From: Capnocytophaga bilenii
Lineage (GTDB): Bacteria > Bacteroidota > Bacteroidia > Flavobacteriales > Flavobacteriaceae
Reading direction: 5' to 3'
NCBI RefSeq assembly: GCF_017565765.1
Contig: NZ_JAGDYP010000004.1
Coordinates: 98,606-162,605 of the forward strand
Length of the DNA stretch: 64,000 nucleotides
The number at the start of each line of letters is the position of its first letter. Position 1 is the stretch's first letter. The position numbers and the translations under genes were made by a program. The notes beneath the pieces are model-generated. The model had not been told where the DNA came from, ran no database searches, and saw nothing but the letters and a program-made list of their open reading frames with translations. Positions 34,998-43,813 of the stretch are shown piece by piece.

Positions 34998-35993
34998 TTG
35001 GAAACAAGAATATCAGTAATAGGGGGGGGGAGCTGGGCAACAGCCCTAGTAAAAATCCTCACTGCCAACATTGATAAAGTGTGTTGGTATATGCGTAATG
35101 AGCAGGCCATAGAACATATTAGGGCTACAAAACACAATCCTAACTACTTGAGTGATGTGCATTTGAATGTTGCGAAGCTACACCTTACTAGTAGTTTGGA
35201 CGAAGCGGTGGCTTTTAGTGATTATATCATTCTTTGTATTCCATCGGCTTTTTTGAGTGATGAGCTTGAGAAATTAACATTACCGCTTTCTGATAAGAAT
35301 ATATTTTCGGCTATTAAGGGTATTGAACCAAAAAGTGGTATGATAGTGGGCGAATACTTACAGAAGGTACATTGCGTTCCTGATAACCAAATAGGGGTAG
35401 TAGCAGGACCGTGCCACGCCGAAGAGGTAGCATTAGAACGCTTGTCATACCTTACAATTGCTTGTACTGATGAAGAAAAGGCGCGCTTTGTAGCTGATGC
35501 AATGACACGCCCTTTTGTGAAAACAAAGATATCGGATGATGTGATTGGAATAGAATATGGTGCTATGCTGAAGAATATTTATGCTTTAGCGGCTGGGATT
35601 GCTCACGGTTTGGGGTATGGTGATAACTTCCAGAGTGTACTGATGAGTAATGCTATTCGCGAGATGGAGCGTTATATTAAGCATATTTATAAAATAAAGC
35701 GCAATATCAACCATTCGGCTTATTTGGGCGATTTGCTGGTTACGGCTTACTCTCTTTTCAGTAGGAATCGTACTTTTGGTACTATGATAGGTAAAGGCTA
35801 TACGGTGAAAAGTACTATGGCTGAAATGAATATGGTGGCAGAGGGGTATTACGCTACAAAAAGTGCGTATAACATCAACTTAAACCAGGAAAAACCGAGT
35901 AGAACGCCTATATTAAATGCGGTGTATAAGGTGCTTTATGAGAATAAGCGCGCTAAAACAGTATTTGCTGAATTGACAAATGAGCTTAATTAA
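34998..35993 (+). CDS. gpsA: glycerol-3-phosphate dehydrogenase, NAD(P)-dependent
   Basis: 331 aa. It makes sn-glycerol-3-phosphate from DHAP for phospholipid synthesis. The N-terminal motif RISVIGGGSWATALVKIL is the dinucleotide-binding loop; SAIKGIEPKSG, VVAGPCHAEEV, EYGAMLKNIYALAAGIAHGLGYGDNF and GDLLVTAYSLFSRNRTFG are family signatures. No ATG is available in frame upstream, so the start is TTG at 34998 (leading to METRISV). The GGG codons are encoded by nine consecutive G (35022-35030), within the first twelve codons, a site prone to slippage. Length is normal. Confidence 0.93.
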   Translation: METRISVIGGGSWATALVKILTANIDKVCWYMRNEQAIEHIRATKHNPNYLSDVHLNVAKLHLTSSLDEAVAFSDYIILCIPSAFLSDELEKLTLPLSDKNIFSAIKGIEPKSGMIVGEYLQKVHCVPDNQIGVVAGPCHAEEVALERLSYLTIACTDEEKARFVADAMTRPFVKTKISDDVIGIEYGAMLKNIYALAAGIAHGLGYGDNFQSVLMSNAIREMERYIKHIYKIKRNINHSAYLGDLLVTAYSLFSRNRTFGTMIGKGYTVKSTMAEMNMVAEGYYATKSAYNINLNQEKPSRTPILNAVYKVLYENKRAKTVFAELTNELN

Positions 35994-36004
35994 TATATAG
36001 AATT

Positions 36005-36589
36005 ATGTTTACAGGGATTGTAGAAGAAATAGGTGAAGTGGTGCGTTTGGAACGTGAGAATGCTAATTTGCATCTTTATATAAGAAGTTCGTTTGCAAAT
36101 GAACTAAAAATAGACCAAAGTGTGGCACATAATGGGGTATGCCTTACGGTAGTGGCTATTGAAGGAGATACTTACAAAGTAACTGCGATTGCCGAGACGC
36201 TTGCTAAGACGCATTTAGGGAGTTTGAAGGTAGGTGACGCAGTGAATTTGGAACGCGGTATGTTATTAAATACTCGCTTGGATGGGCATATTGTGCAGGG
36301 ACATATAGACCAAACGGCTACTTGTGTACGGATACAAGAAGAGGCAGGAAGTACTCGTTTTAGTTTTGAATATGATGCATCATCTGGGAATGTAGTGATA
36401 GAAAAAGGCTCTATCACGGTGAATGGTGTGAGCCTTACTGTAGTGGATGCTGCTATGGATGGTTTTGGTGTGGCGGTAATTCCTTATACTTTGGCACATA
36501 CTAACTTGCATTTGCTAAAGGTAGGTAGTGTTGTGAATGTAGAATTTGATGTTATTGGTAAATATGTGGCACGCTTGCTACAGCGGTAA
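36005..36589 (+). CDS. ribE: riboflavin synthase, alpha chain
   Basis: 194 aa. It dismutates two 6,7-dimethyl-8-ribityllumazines to riboflavin. Two lumazine-binding repeats, MFTGIVEEIGEVV...VAHNGVCLTVV and LDGHIVQGHIDQTATC...ITVNGVSLTVVDA, are both complete. It begins 11 bases after gpsA. Its last 38 bases overlap the 3' end of the acyltransferase gene on the opposite strand. Confidence 0.96.
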   Translation: MFTGIVEEIGEVVRLERENANLHLYIRSSFANELKIDQSVAHNGVCLTVVAIEGDTYKVTAIAETLAKTHLGSLKVGDAVNLERGMLLNTRLDGHIVQGHIDQTATCVRIQEEAGSTRFSFEYDASSGNVVIEKGSITVNGVSLTVVDAAMDGFGVAVIPYTLAHTNLHLLKVGSVVNVEFDVIGKYVARLLQR

Positions 36590-37313
36590 GCTTCTGTAGG
36601 ATAAGAGACCGCACTTCTTCACGGAGGGTGTCTTTATCATCAAATGTTTTTCCTTGAGTGGCGATGGCTGGGAGTATATCTACGCGCATACGCCCTATGC
36701 TTCCTGCAAAAAATCGGAAAGGGAAACGTTTTTTGGTATCGTGAAATACCATTGGGATAATGGGGATTTGACACTCTATAGCGATACGGAAAGCTCCATC
36801 TTTGAAGTTATCTAATACGATAGTTTCATCTTTTGGGACGCCTCCTTCGGGGAAAATGCAGATACTTTGCCCATCGTTGATGCGCTGCAAGGCTTGTATA
36901 TAAACTTCTTTTCGGCTTTGAGGACTTCTTCTATCTACTAAAATAGCTACTTTTTTATAGAAATAACCAAATATAGGTAATTTAGCGAGCTCTGCTTTGC
37001 CTACAAATACAAAGGGCTGCTTGCTACAGTAGAACATTAGCATAATATCGGTCATACTGTAGTGATTGGCAACAAGCATTGTGCTGCCTATGTGTTGTAC
37101 CTTATGCCCATACTTGATGTTTGGAAAGAACCCCATACCATATAATACTGGGGTAGCCCACAAGTGCCGTGCTACCCAATAGAAAGCGTTGTACCACTGC
37201 TTGTAGGCAGTGAGTAGTAGCAGAAAGGGTAGCAAGACAATAAGTAGTATGAAATTTAGGATATAAAACCAGCTCTTCCAGAGTATCCAAAAGATGTATT
37301 TGATGATAATCAT
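36552..37313 (-). CDS. 1-acyl-glycerol-3-phosphate acyltransferase (PlsC family)
   Basis: 253 aa. An N-terminal hydrophobic anchor (residues 6-36) precedes the HX4D motif H84-Y-S-M-T-D89, the FVGKAELAKLPIFGYFYKK block, and FPEGGVPKDE (EGG in place of the common EGT). These are the core features of PlsC-type enzymes that make phosphatidic acid. Other lysophospholipid acyltransferases share them, so the substrate is tentative. The adjacent 147-aa membrane protein gene starts upstream, five bases away; the 3' end overlaps ribE. Confidence 0.85.
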   Translation of the reverse strand: MIIIKYIFWILWKSWFYILNFILLIVLLPFLLLLTAYKQWYNAFYWVARHLWATPVLYGMGFFPNIKYGHKVQHIGSTMLVANHYSMTDIMLMFYCSKQPFVFVGKAELAKLPIFGYFYKKVAILVDRRSPQSRKEVYIQALQRINDGQSICIFPEGGVPKDETIVLDNFKDGAFRIAIECQIPIIPMVFHDTKKRFPFRFFAGSIGRMRVDILPAIATQGKTFDDKDTLREEVRSLILQKLTAVASVPHIYQ

Positions 37314-37317
37314 AATT

Positions 37318-37761
37318 TTAGAAGTTCCACCAAAGTCGCCAAGGAATCATAGATAGTAAACAAACAAGGGCGATAGTGTAGAAGATAGCTATTTTACCAA
37401 ACTTACCACGATTGGTAGTTTGTTTTTTGTGTTTTACCCAGCCTATGGTGATAAGCGTTACAGCAATGATATTCATCAAGGGGTGTTCTACTAAAAGCTG
37501 TCGCAAAAGGCTGTCTTTCATTACTATTTTAGCTCCCATTTGCCAAGCCATTAGGCGAGGTGTTACGGCATAAAGCAATAAACCTAACAATAATTGTATA
37601 TGCGAAAAAATGAGTGTAAAGAGGCTTAGGCGTAAGTCTTTCACGGTGAATTCTTTTTTGGTAAAGAAGCCTGCTAAAGCATTGATGGTTGATAAAAATA
37701 GTACTATTAATACTATATAGGCACATAGAGAATGTACTGAATTGATGTACTGATACAACAT
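37318..37761 (-). CDS. four-helix membrane protein, unknown
   Basis: 147 aa with four hydrophobic helices (about residues 8-30, 45-66, 95-110 and 122-142), positive inside loops and an aromatic end (IPWRLWWNF). It resembles flavobacterial proteins often labelled cytochrome b-like, and has several His (HSLCAY, FSHIQLL, VEHPLM), but no assigned family can be claimed. A -7 box TACCTTTG lies at 37794-37801. It is followed four bases later by the acyltransferase gene, so both share a transcript. Confidence 0.7.
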   Translation of the reverse strand: MLYQYINSVHSLCAYIVLIVLFLSTINALAGFFTKKEFTVKDLRLSLFTLIFSHIQLLLGLLLYAVTPRLMAWQMGAKIVMKDSLLRQLLVEHPLMNIIAVTLITIGWVKHKKQTTNRGKFGKIAIFYTIALVCLLSMIPWRLWWNF

Positions 37762-37793
37762 AGTGTTTAAATTATTTAATTAGTTTGAGGAGG

Positions 37794-37801
37794 CAAAGGT
37801 A
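37794..37801 (-). promoter_or_regulatory. -7 box of the membrane protein-acyltransferase pair
   Basis: Minus-strand TACCTTTG followed by CC, 33 bases before the ATG at 37761. Just upstream is the icd terminator. Confidence 0.6.
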
Positions 37802-37819
37802 CGAATTAATTTTAATATA

Positions 37820-37856
37820 AAAAAAAACTTGCCAAAGTTCATAGCACTTTGGCAAG
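37820..37856 (-). terminator. intrinsic terminator of icd
   Basis: An 11-bp perfect stem CTTGCCAAAGT / ACTTTGGCAAG (37828-37838 and 37846-37856) with a seven-base loop. On the minus strand it is followed by nine or more T. It uses the CTTTGGCAAAG palindrome word again. Confidence 0.87.
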
Positions 37857-37885
37857 GTAAGGGAGTATTTTACTTCTTTTTTTGT

Positions 37886-40111
<2,226 letters not shown>

Positions 40112-40153
40112 TTAATTTGTTGATATTTAAAGAAAGAAAAGCAAACTTTGGCG

Positions 40154-40161
40154 CAAAGATA
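40154..40161 (-). promoter_or_regulatory. -7 box of icd
   Basis: Minus-strand TATCTTTG followed by CGCC, 55 bases before the start codon at 40099. Confidence 0.6.
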
Positions 40162-40230
40162 AGAAATAAAAACGAAAAAACAAAATAAAATTTAGTGGTT
40201 AATCTTTAGTCGTTAGATTGCGCCACACAA

Positions 40231-40336
40231 GGATAAGCGAAGGAAAGTCGGCGAGCTGGCGCAGCCGAGTATGTGACGAAGGATAAGTGAAGGAAAGTGG
40301 GCAGGCAGGCACAGCCGAGTATGTGACGAAGGATAA
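40231..40336. repeat. 50-bp tandem duplication of the GAGCTGGCGCAGCCGAGTAT unit
   Basis: Two head-to-tail 50-base units (40231-40280 and 40281-40330), each beginning GGATAAG(C/T)GAAGGAAAGT and ending CAGCCGAGTATGTGACGAA, then a partial third (GGATAA). The second unit has drifted (GGGCAGGCAGGCACAG for GGCGAGCTGGCGCAG). It is the clearest member of the family also seen near 4110, 15975 and 26355. It lies in the divergent gap between icd and the TPP riboswitch, with no gene in it. Confidence 0.85.
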
Positions 40337-40401
40337 AAAAAAGCAATAACCATAAGAGAAATATTCCATCGTGAATTTTATAAAAAATAATTGTTAAAAA
40401 A

Positions 40402-40431
40402 CTTGTAATTTATATTTTTTTTGTACCTTTG
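40402..40431 (+). promoter_or_regulatory. promoter of the riboswitch-controlled receptor
   Basis: CTTG (40402-40405), an 18-base spacer, TACCTTTG (40424-40431). Transcription from about 40438 would place the whole TPP aptamer at the 5' end of the RNA. Confidence 0.6.
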
Positions 40432-40441
40432 CGCCGTCTCA

Positions 40442-40512
40442 TAAGGGGTGCTGTTACAAGCTGAGATCATACCCATTGAACTTGAGCGGGCAATGCTGCT
40501 GAAGGAATGAAA
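40442..40512 (+). promoter_or_regulatory. TPP (THI-element) riboswitch aptamer
   Basis: Matches the conserved THI box: AAGGGGTGCT at the 5' side, GCTGAGATCATACCC in the pyrimidine-sensing arm (40460-40473), TTGAACTTGAGCGGGCAATGCTG (near 40476-40498) and a closing GAAGGAATGAAAC. The order and spacing are canonical for thiamine pyrophosphate aptamers. It lies 110 bases upstream of a TonB receptor gene. Confidence 0.92.
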
Positions 40513-40524
40513 CTTAATCTATCG

Positions 40525-40567
40525 GCTTGTATTTGCTTTTGGGTAGCAAAGACAAGCTTTATTTTTT
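40525..40567 (+). terminator. riboswitch-controlled intrinsic terminator
   Basis: GCTTGT...ACAAGC stem (40525-40530 and 40552-40557) with an inner TTGCT/AGCAA helix, followed by TTTATTTTTT. The left arm GCTTGTA is the exact complement of TACAAGC (40455-40461) inside the aptamer. The two pairings exclude each other, which gives an antiterminator when TPP is absent. Confidence 0.75.
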
Positions 40568-40621
40568 AATAACCACACCAAATAATTGCCTCTTTTATTT
40601 GTGAAATACTCTCAAAACAAA

Positions 40622-42793
40622 ATGAAAAATGTACTTATGTACAGTGCTATTTGCCTTACAACTACGGCTATAGCACAAACTCAATCACCTACACTACAGG
40701 TGACAGACACAATTCACAAAACTATTCAATTGGACGAGGTCTTGGTTTCGGCAGTTAGGGCTACTGAAAAGCATCCTGTAGCTTTTTCTAACCTCTCTAA
40801 AAACGAGATTAGAAACAAAAACAATGGGCAACAACTTCCTATGTTACTCAATAACCTTCCCAGCGTGGTTACTTATTCTGAAGACGGTTCGGGATTGGGT
40901 ACAACTAAGATGTACGTGCGTGGTACTGACCTTGAACGTACTAACGTTACTATCAATGGTATTCCCCTAAACGATTCGGAATCGCAAGTGGTGTTCTTCT
41001 ACAATCTTTCGGACTTTGCTTCTTCGGCTGAAAATATTCAATTACAACGTGGCGTAGGGACATCGTCTAACGGGGCAGGTGCTTTTGGCGCTAGCCTCAA
41101 TATCCTTACCGATGCGGTGCAGGAAAAAGCAACGGGCGAGCTGGCTAACTACTACGGTAGCTACAACACTCATAAGCATAGTGTAAAAATTTCGACAGGC
41201 AAAATAAATGACCGCTTTGAGCTAAACGGGCGCTTTTCGGTAATAAAATCGGATGGATACCGCGACCGCGCTTCGTCTGACCTTAAATCCTACTTCTTGC
41301 AAGGGGCGTATGCTTATGGCAATACGCTTATCAAAGGACTTGTATTTGGTGGGAAGCAGAAAGTATATCTTACTTATCAAGGAGTTGACAAGCAGACTTT
41401 GGAGCGCGACAGGCGCTACAACCCTGTAGGTGCTTATACCGATGATGCGGGTAACAAACGTTTTTACGATGACGAAACTGACAACTATCAACAAGACCAC
41501 GCTCAGCTGCATTGGACACAACGCTGGTCGCCTAATTGGAAAACTCAGCTTTCATTTCACTACACCAAAGGAAAAGGTTATTGGCAGGAATATAAAAGAA
41601 ATAAGAAGGTCAATGAGTACTTTGGGTTACCCAAAGTATTGGACGGCAGCGGCAATGAAAAGAAAACTGATGGAATAAGAATATCTGGTTTGGACAACGA
41701 CTTCTGGGGAACTACTTTTTCAGCTAACTACAACAAAGAGAATATACATATTTTATTAGGAGGCGCCCTAAACCGCTATGAGGGACGACACTTTAAAGAA
41801 GTGCCTTGGACACGCAGTGTGAATGCACCGCTGAATTACCGCTATAGTTATGAGGGGCCTAATACCAAAAACGAGATGGCTGGCTATGCTAAGCTAAATT
41901 ACGACCTCGCTTCTCAATGGGATATTTTTGTAGATGTACAATTCCGCCGTGCTCATTATTATTCTGAAAAACAAAAAGTAGATGAAGGTATTAACGCTTT
42001 CAACCCTAAAGTGGGGGTTACTTATCATTTGAACAACTATAATCACCTTTATTTATCATATGGCAAGGCTACTAAAGAGCCTAATCGTGCTGATTATAAG
42101 AATTATAACGGATTAACTGACCCCAATGCCAAACGTCCGCTGCCAGAAAAACTAAACGATTTGGAATTGGGTTGGCGTTTTGCTTGTGAGCGTATGAGTC
42201 TTAATTTGAATGCTTACTATATGAGTTATATAGACCAGCTGGTGCTTACAGGCAAACTAAATGACACAGGTTACGCTATCCGTGAAAATGTGGACAACAG
42301 CCACCGCGCTGGGATAGAACTTGATGCACAATTAAAACTATCCGACAAATGGCAATGGCAGCCTAACTTGGCACTTAGCAGTAACAAAATTAAAAAATAC
42401 CAAAACATTAGAGAAGATAACGCAGGAAATACTATAGTAGTAAATTTAGAAAATGTGCAATTATCCTATTCGCCTAATGTGATTGCAGGTAGTAGGCTTA
42501 CTTTTGAGCCTATCAAAGGTTTTGCGGCAAGCTGGGAAGCTAAATATGTTGGCAAGCAATATGTGGATAACACAGAGCGCGATGAAGCTAAATTGGACGC
42601 TTACTTTGTGAATAACCTACAATTGCAATATGAGTTAACCCCGCACAAATGGTGCCGTTCGGTATTGTTTTCGGTGGCAGCGAATAACTTCTTAAATGCT
42701 AAATATGCGCCTTATGGCGATAATGGCTATGGAATGGTATATATACCTGCTGCTGAAGCTAACTTTTTGGGAGGGATAACTATAGGTTTTTAA
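40622..42793 (+). CDS. TonB-dependent receptor under TPP riboswitch control (probable thiamine/precursor uptake)
   Basis: 723 aa from ATG 40622; signal peptide MKNVLMYSAICLTTTAIAQ. A TonB-box-like IQLDEVLVSA is followed by a plug domain (LPMLLNNLPSVVTYSEDGSGLGTTKMYVRGTDLERTNVTINGIPLNDSE) and a ~550-residue barrel ending in phenylalanine (GGITIGF). No N-terminal CarboxypepD_reg domain. TPP control strongly suggests import of thiamine, its phosphates or a pyrimidine/thiazole precursor. No other thiamine genes follow. An upstream in-frame start at 40586 is possible but weak. Confidence 0.88.
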   Translation: MKNVLMYSAICLTTTAIAQTQSPTLQVTDTIHKTIQLDEVLVSAVRATEKHPVAFSNLSKNEIRNKNNGQQLPMLLNNLPSVVTYSEDGSGLGTTKMYVRGTDLERTNVTINGIPLNDSESQVVFFYNLSDFASSAENIQLQRGVGTSSNGAGAFGASLNILTDAVQEKATGELANYYGSYNTHKHSVKISTGKINDRFELNGRFSVIKSDGYRDRASSDLKSYFLQGAYAYGNTLIKGLVFGGKQKVYLTYQGVDKQTLERDRRYNPVGAYTDDAGNKRFYDDETDNYQQDHAQLHWTQRWSPNWKTQLSFHYTKGKGYWQEYKRNKKVNEYFGLPKVLDGSGNEKKTDGIRISGLDNDFWGTTFSANYNKENIHILLGGALNRYEGRHFKEVPWTRSVNAPLNYRYSYEGPNTKNEMAGYAKLNYDLASQWDIFVDVQFRRAHYYSEKQKVDEGINAFNPKVGVTYHLNNYNHLYLSYGKATKEPNRADYKNYNGLTDPNAKRPLPEKLNDLELGWRFACERMSLNLNAYYMSYIDQLVLTGKLNDTGYAIRENVDNSHRAGIELDAQLKLSDKWQWQPNLALSSNKIKKYQNIREDNAGNTIVVNLENVQLSYSPNVIAGSRLTFEPIKGFAASWEAKYVGKQYVDNTERDEAKLDAYFVNNLQLQYELTPHKWCRSVLFSVAANNFLNAKYAPYGDNGYGMVYIPAAEANFLGGITIGF

Positions 42794-42820
42794 GGTTGTA
42801 ACACAATAGGTAATAAGTTT

Positions 42821-42898
42821 TAAGGCTGTCCGAAAAGTTTTGTTTTGTGAAGACGATTTGCAAATCTTTCTTACAAAAAAACTTTTTGGACAGCCTTA
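42821..42898. terminator. perfect-ended GGCTGTCC palindrome, bidirectional terminator
   Basis: 78-base palindrome: TAAGGCTGTCCGAAAAGTTT pairs with AAACTTTTTGGACAGCCTTA, with an inner GATTTGCAAATC. It has the same arms as the terminal repeats of the 15910-16142 element and a degraded version of its core. It lies between converging genes, the receptor (ending 42793) and the unknown gene on the minus strand (ending 42943), so it can end both. Confidence 0.72.
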
Positions 42899-42942
42899 GC
42901 TATTAAGCCTAACCTTCATAGTTAATGGCTTTTTTGTAGACT

Positions 42943-43449
42943 TTATTTTTTCCACTTAAATAAGGTGGTTCTATTAAACATTGTTGTATCAATACATTGA
43001 AAATTAAAGCATTTTGATTCTGAATTTTTTGATTTTATTGTATAAATATACTTGTCATATTCTCTAAAAATTTCATCTTTTTTCAATACAAAATCATTCT
43101 CTTTGAAATCATTATTCCAACAACAACTTGTGCTTACCACTAATTCGACTTTTTGAAGTAAACTATCCTTAAATAGAAATCTTTTTTGAGATAATATTTT
43201 TATAAAACCTTCTTTTTCTTCAATTTCAGTAATATAAAGGCTATCATTATTCGGGAAAATTTCTAAGTCTTTGTAAATATTGAATTTTTTCTGAATATCT
43301 TTAATTGTAGATTCTCCTAATACAAACGATTTTTCATTGATAAATCCCTTACATAAATCTTTATGATATATTTTTATGTGCGATAAAAATATAAATGGAA
43401 TAATCAATATACATATGAATATAATTATCTTTATATTTGAAATTTCCAT
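42943..43449 (-). CDS. 168-aa membrane-anchored protein of unknown function, AT-rich
   Basis: One N-terminal membrane helix (residues 6-24, IIIFICILIIPFIFLS), then a soluble, Lys/Asn/Phe-rich domain with six cysteines (LCKG, SCCWN, KCFNFQC). The base composition is noticeably more AT-rich than that of its neighbours. I do not recognise any family. A -7 box (43605-43612) lies 150 bases upstream, with an inverted repeat in between. The position in an apparent insertion scar suggests recent gain, which is inference. Confidence 0.6.
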   Translation of the reverse strand: MEISNIKIIIFICILIIPFIFLSHIKIYHKDLCKGFINEKSFVLGESTIKDIQKKFNIYKDLEIFPNNDSLYITEIEEKEGFIKILSQKRFLFKDSLLQKVELVVSTSCCWNNDFKENDFVLKKDEIFREYDKYIYTIKSKNSESKCFNFQCIDTTMFNRTTLFKWKK

Positions 43450-43541
43450 TTTACGTTTTTTCTGGGTTGTACAACAATTTTAATAAGCCTATCCTTCAGA
43501 GCTCTTTTTCTAATACCGAAGTTGTTTAAACTTAAAATAAG

Positions 43542-43612
43542 AGTTCCTGAAAATTAGTAATTTTGTGTTTGTAAAAAAGAACACCAAAATTCAGGAACTT
43601 TAGGCAAAGATA
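43542..43612. other. inverted repeat with promoter-like boxes on both strands
   Basis: AGTTCCTGAA (43542-43551) and TTCAGGAACT (43590-43599) flank 38 bases holding TAATTTTG on the plus strand (about 43557). A TATCTTTG box on the minus strand is at 43605-43612. No T tract makes it a terminator. Downstream on the plus strand is a 36-codon ORF (43647-43757, MRRFFIYGNSLAFDDLVQRM...) with no match that I know. I see no larger gene in 43450-43813. Confidence 0.4.
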
Positions 43613-43782
43613 CAATAAATAATCGGATTATTCTCTTTATATAGATATGCGGCGTTTTTTTATTTATGGAAACTCTCTCGCATTTGATGATTTGGTGCAA
43701 AGAATGATAGAGCTACAGCAACGGTATAAGATAAATGGCAAAATAATTAACCATTAATCATTACCAATTAATAATTGTTTAT

Positions 43783-43790
43783 TACCTTTG
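43783..43790 (+). promoter_or_regulatory. -7 box of parC
   Basis: TACCTTTG followed by CAGCC, 24 bases before the parC ATG. Confidence 0.6.
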
Positions 43791-43813
43791 CAGCCTAAAA
43801 AATACTAATCCCG

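Noticed and set aside
40231-40336. CRISPR array
   Set aside because: Two contiguous 50-base units with no unique spacers; a dispersed repeat instead.
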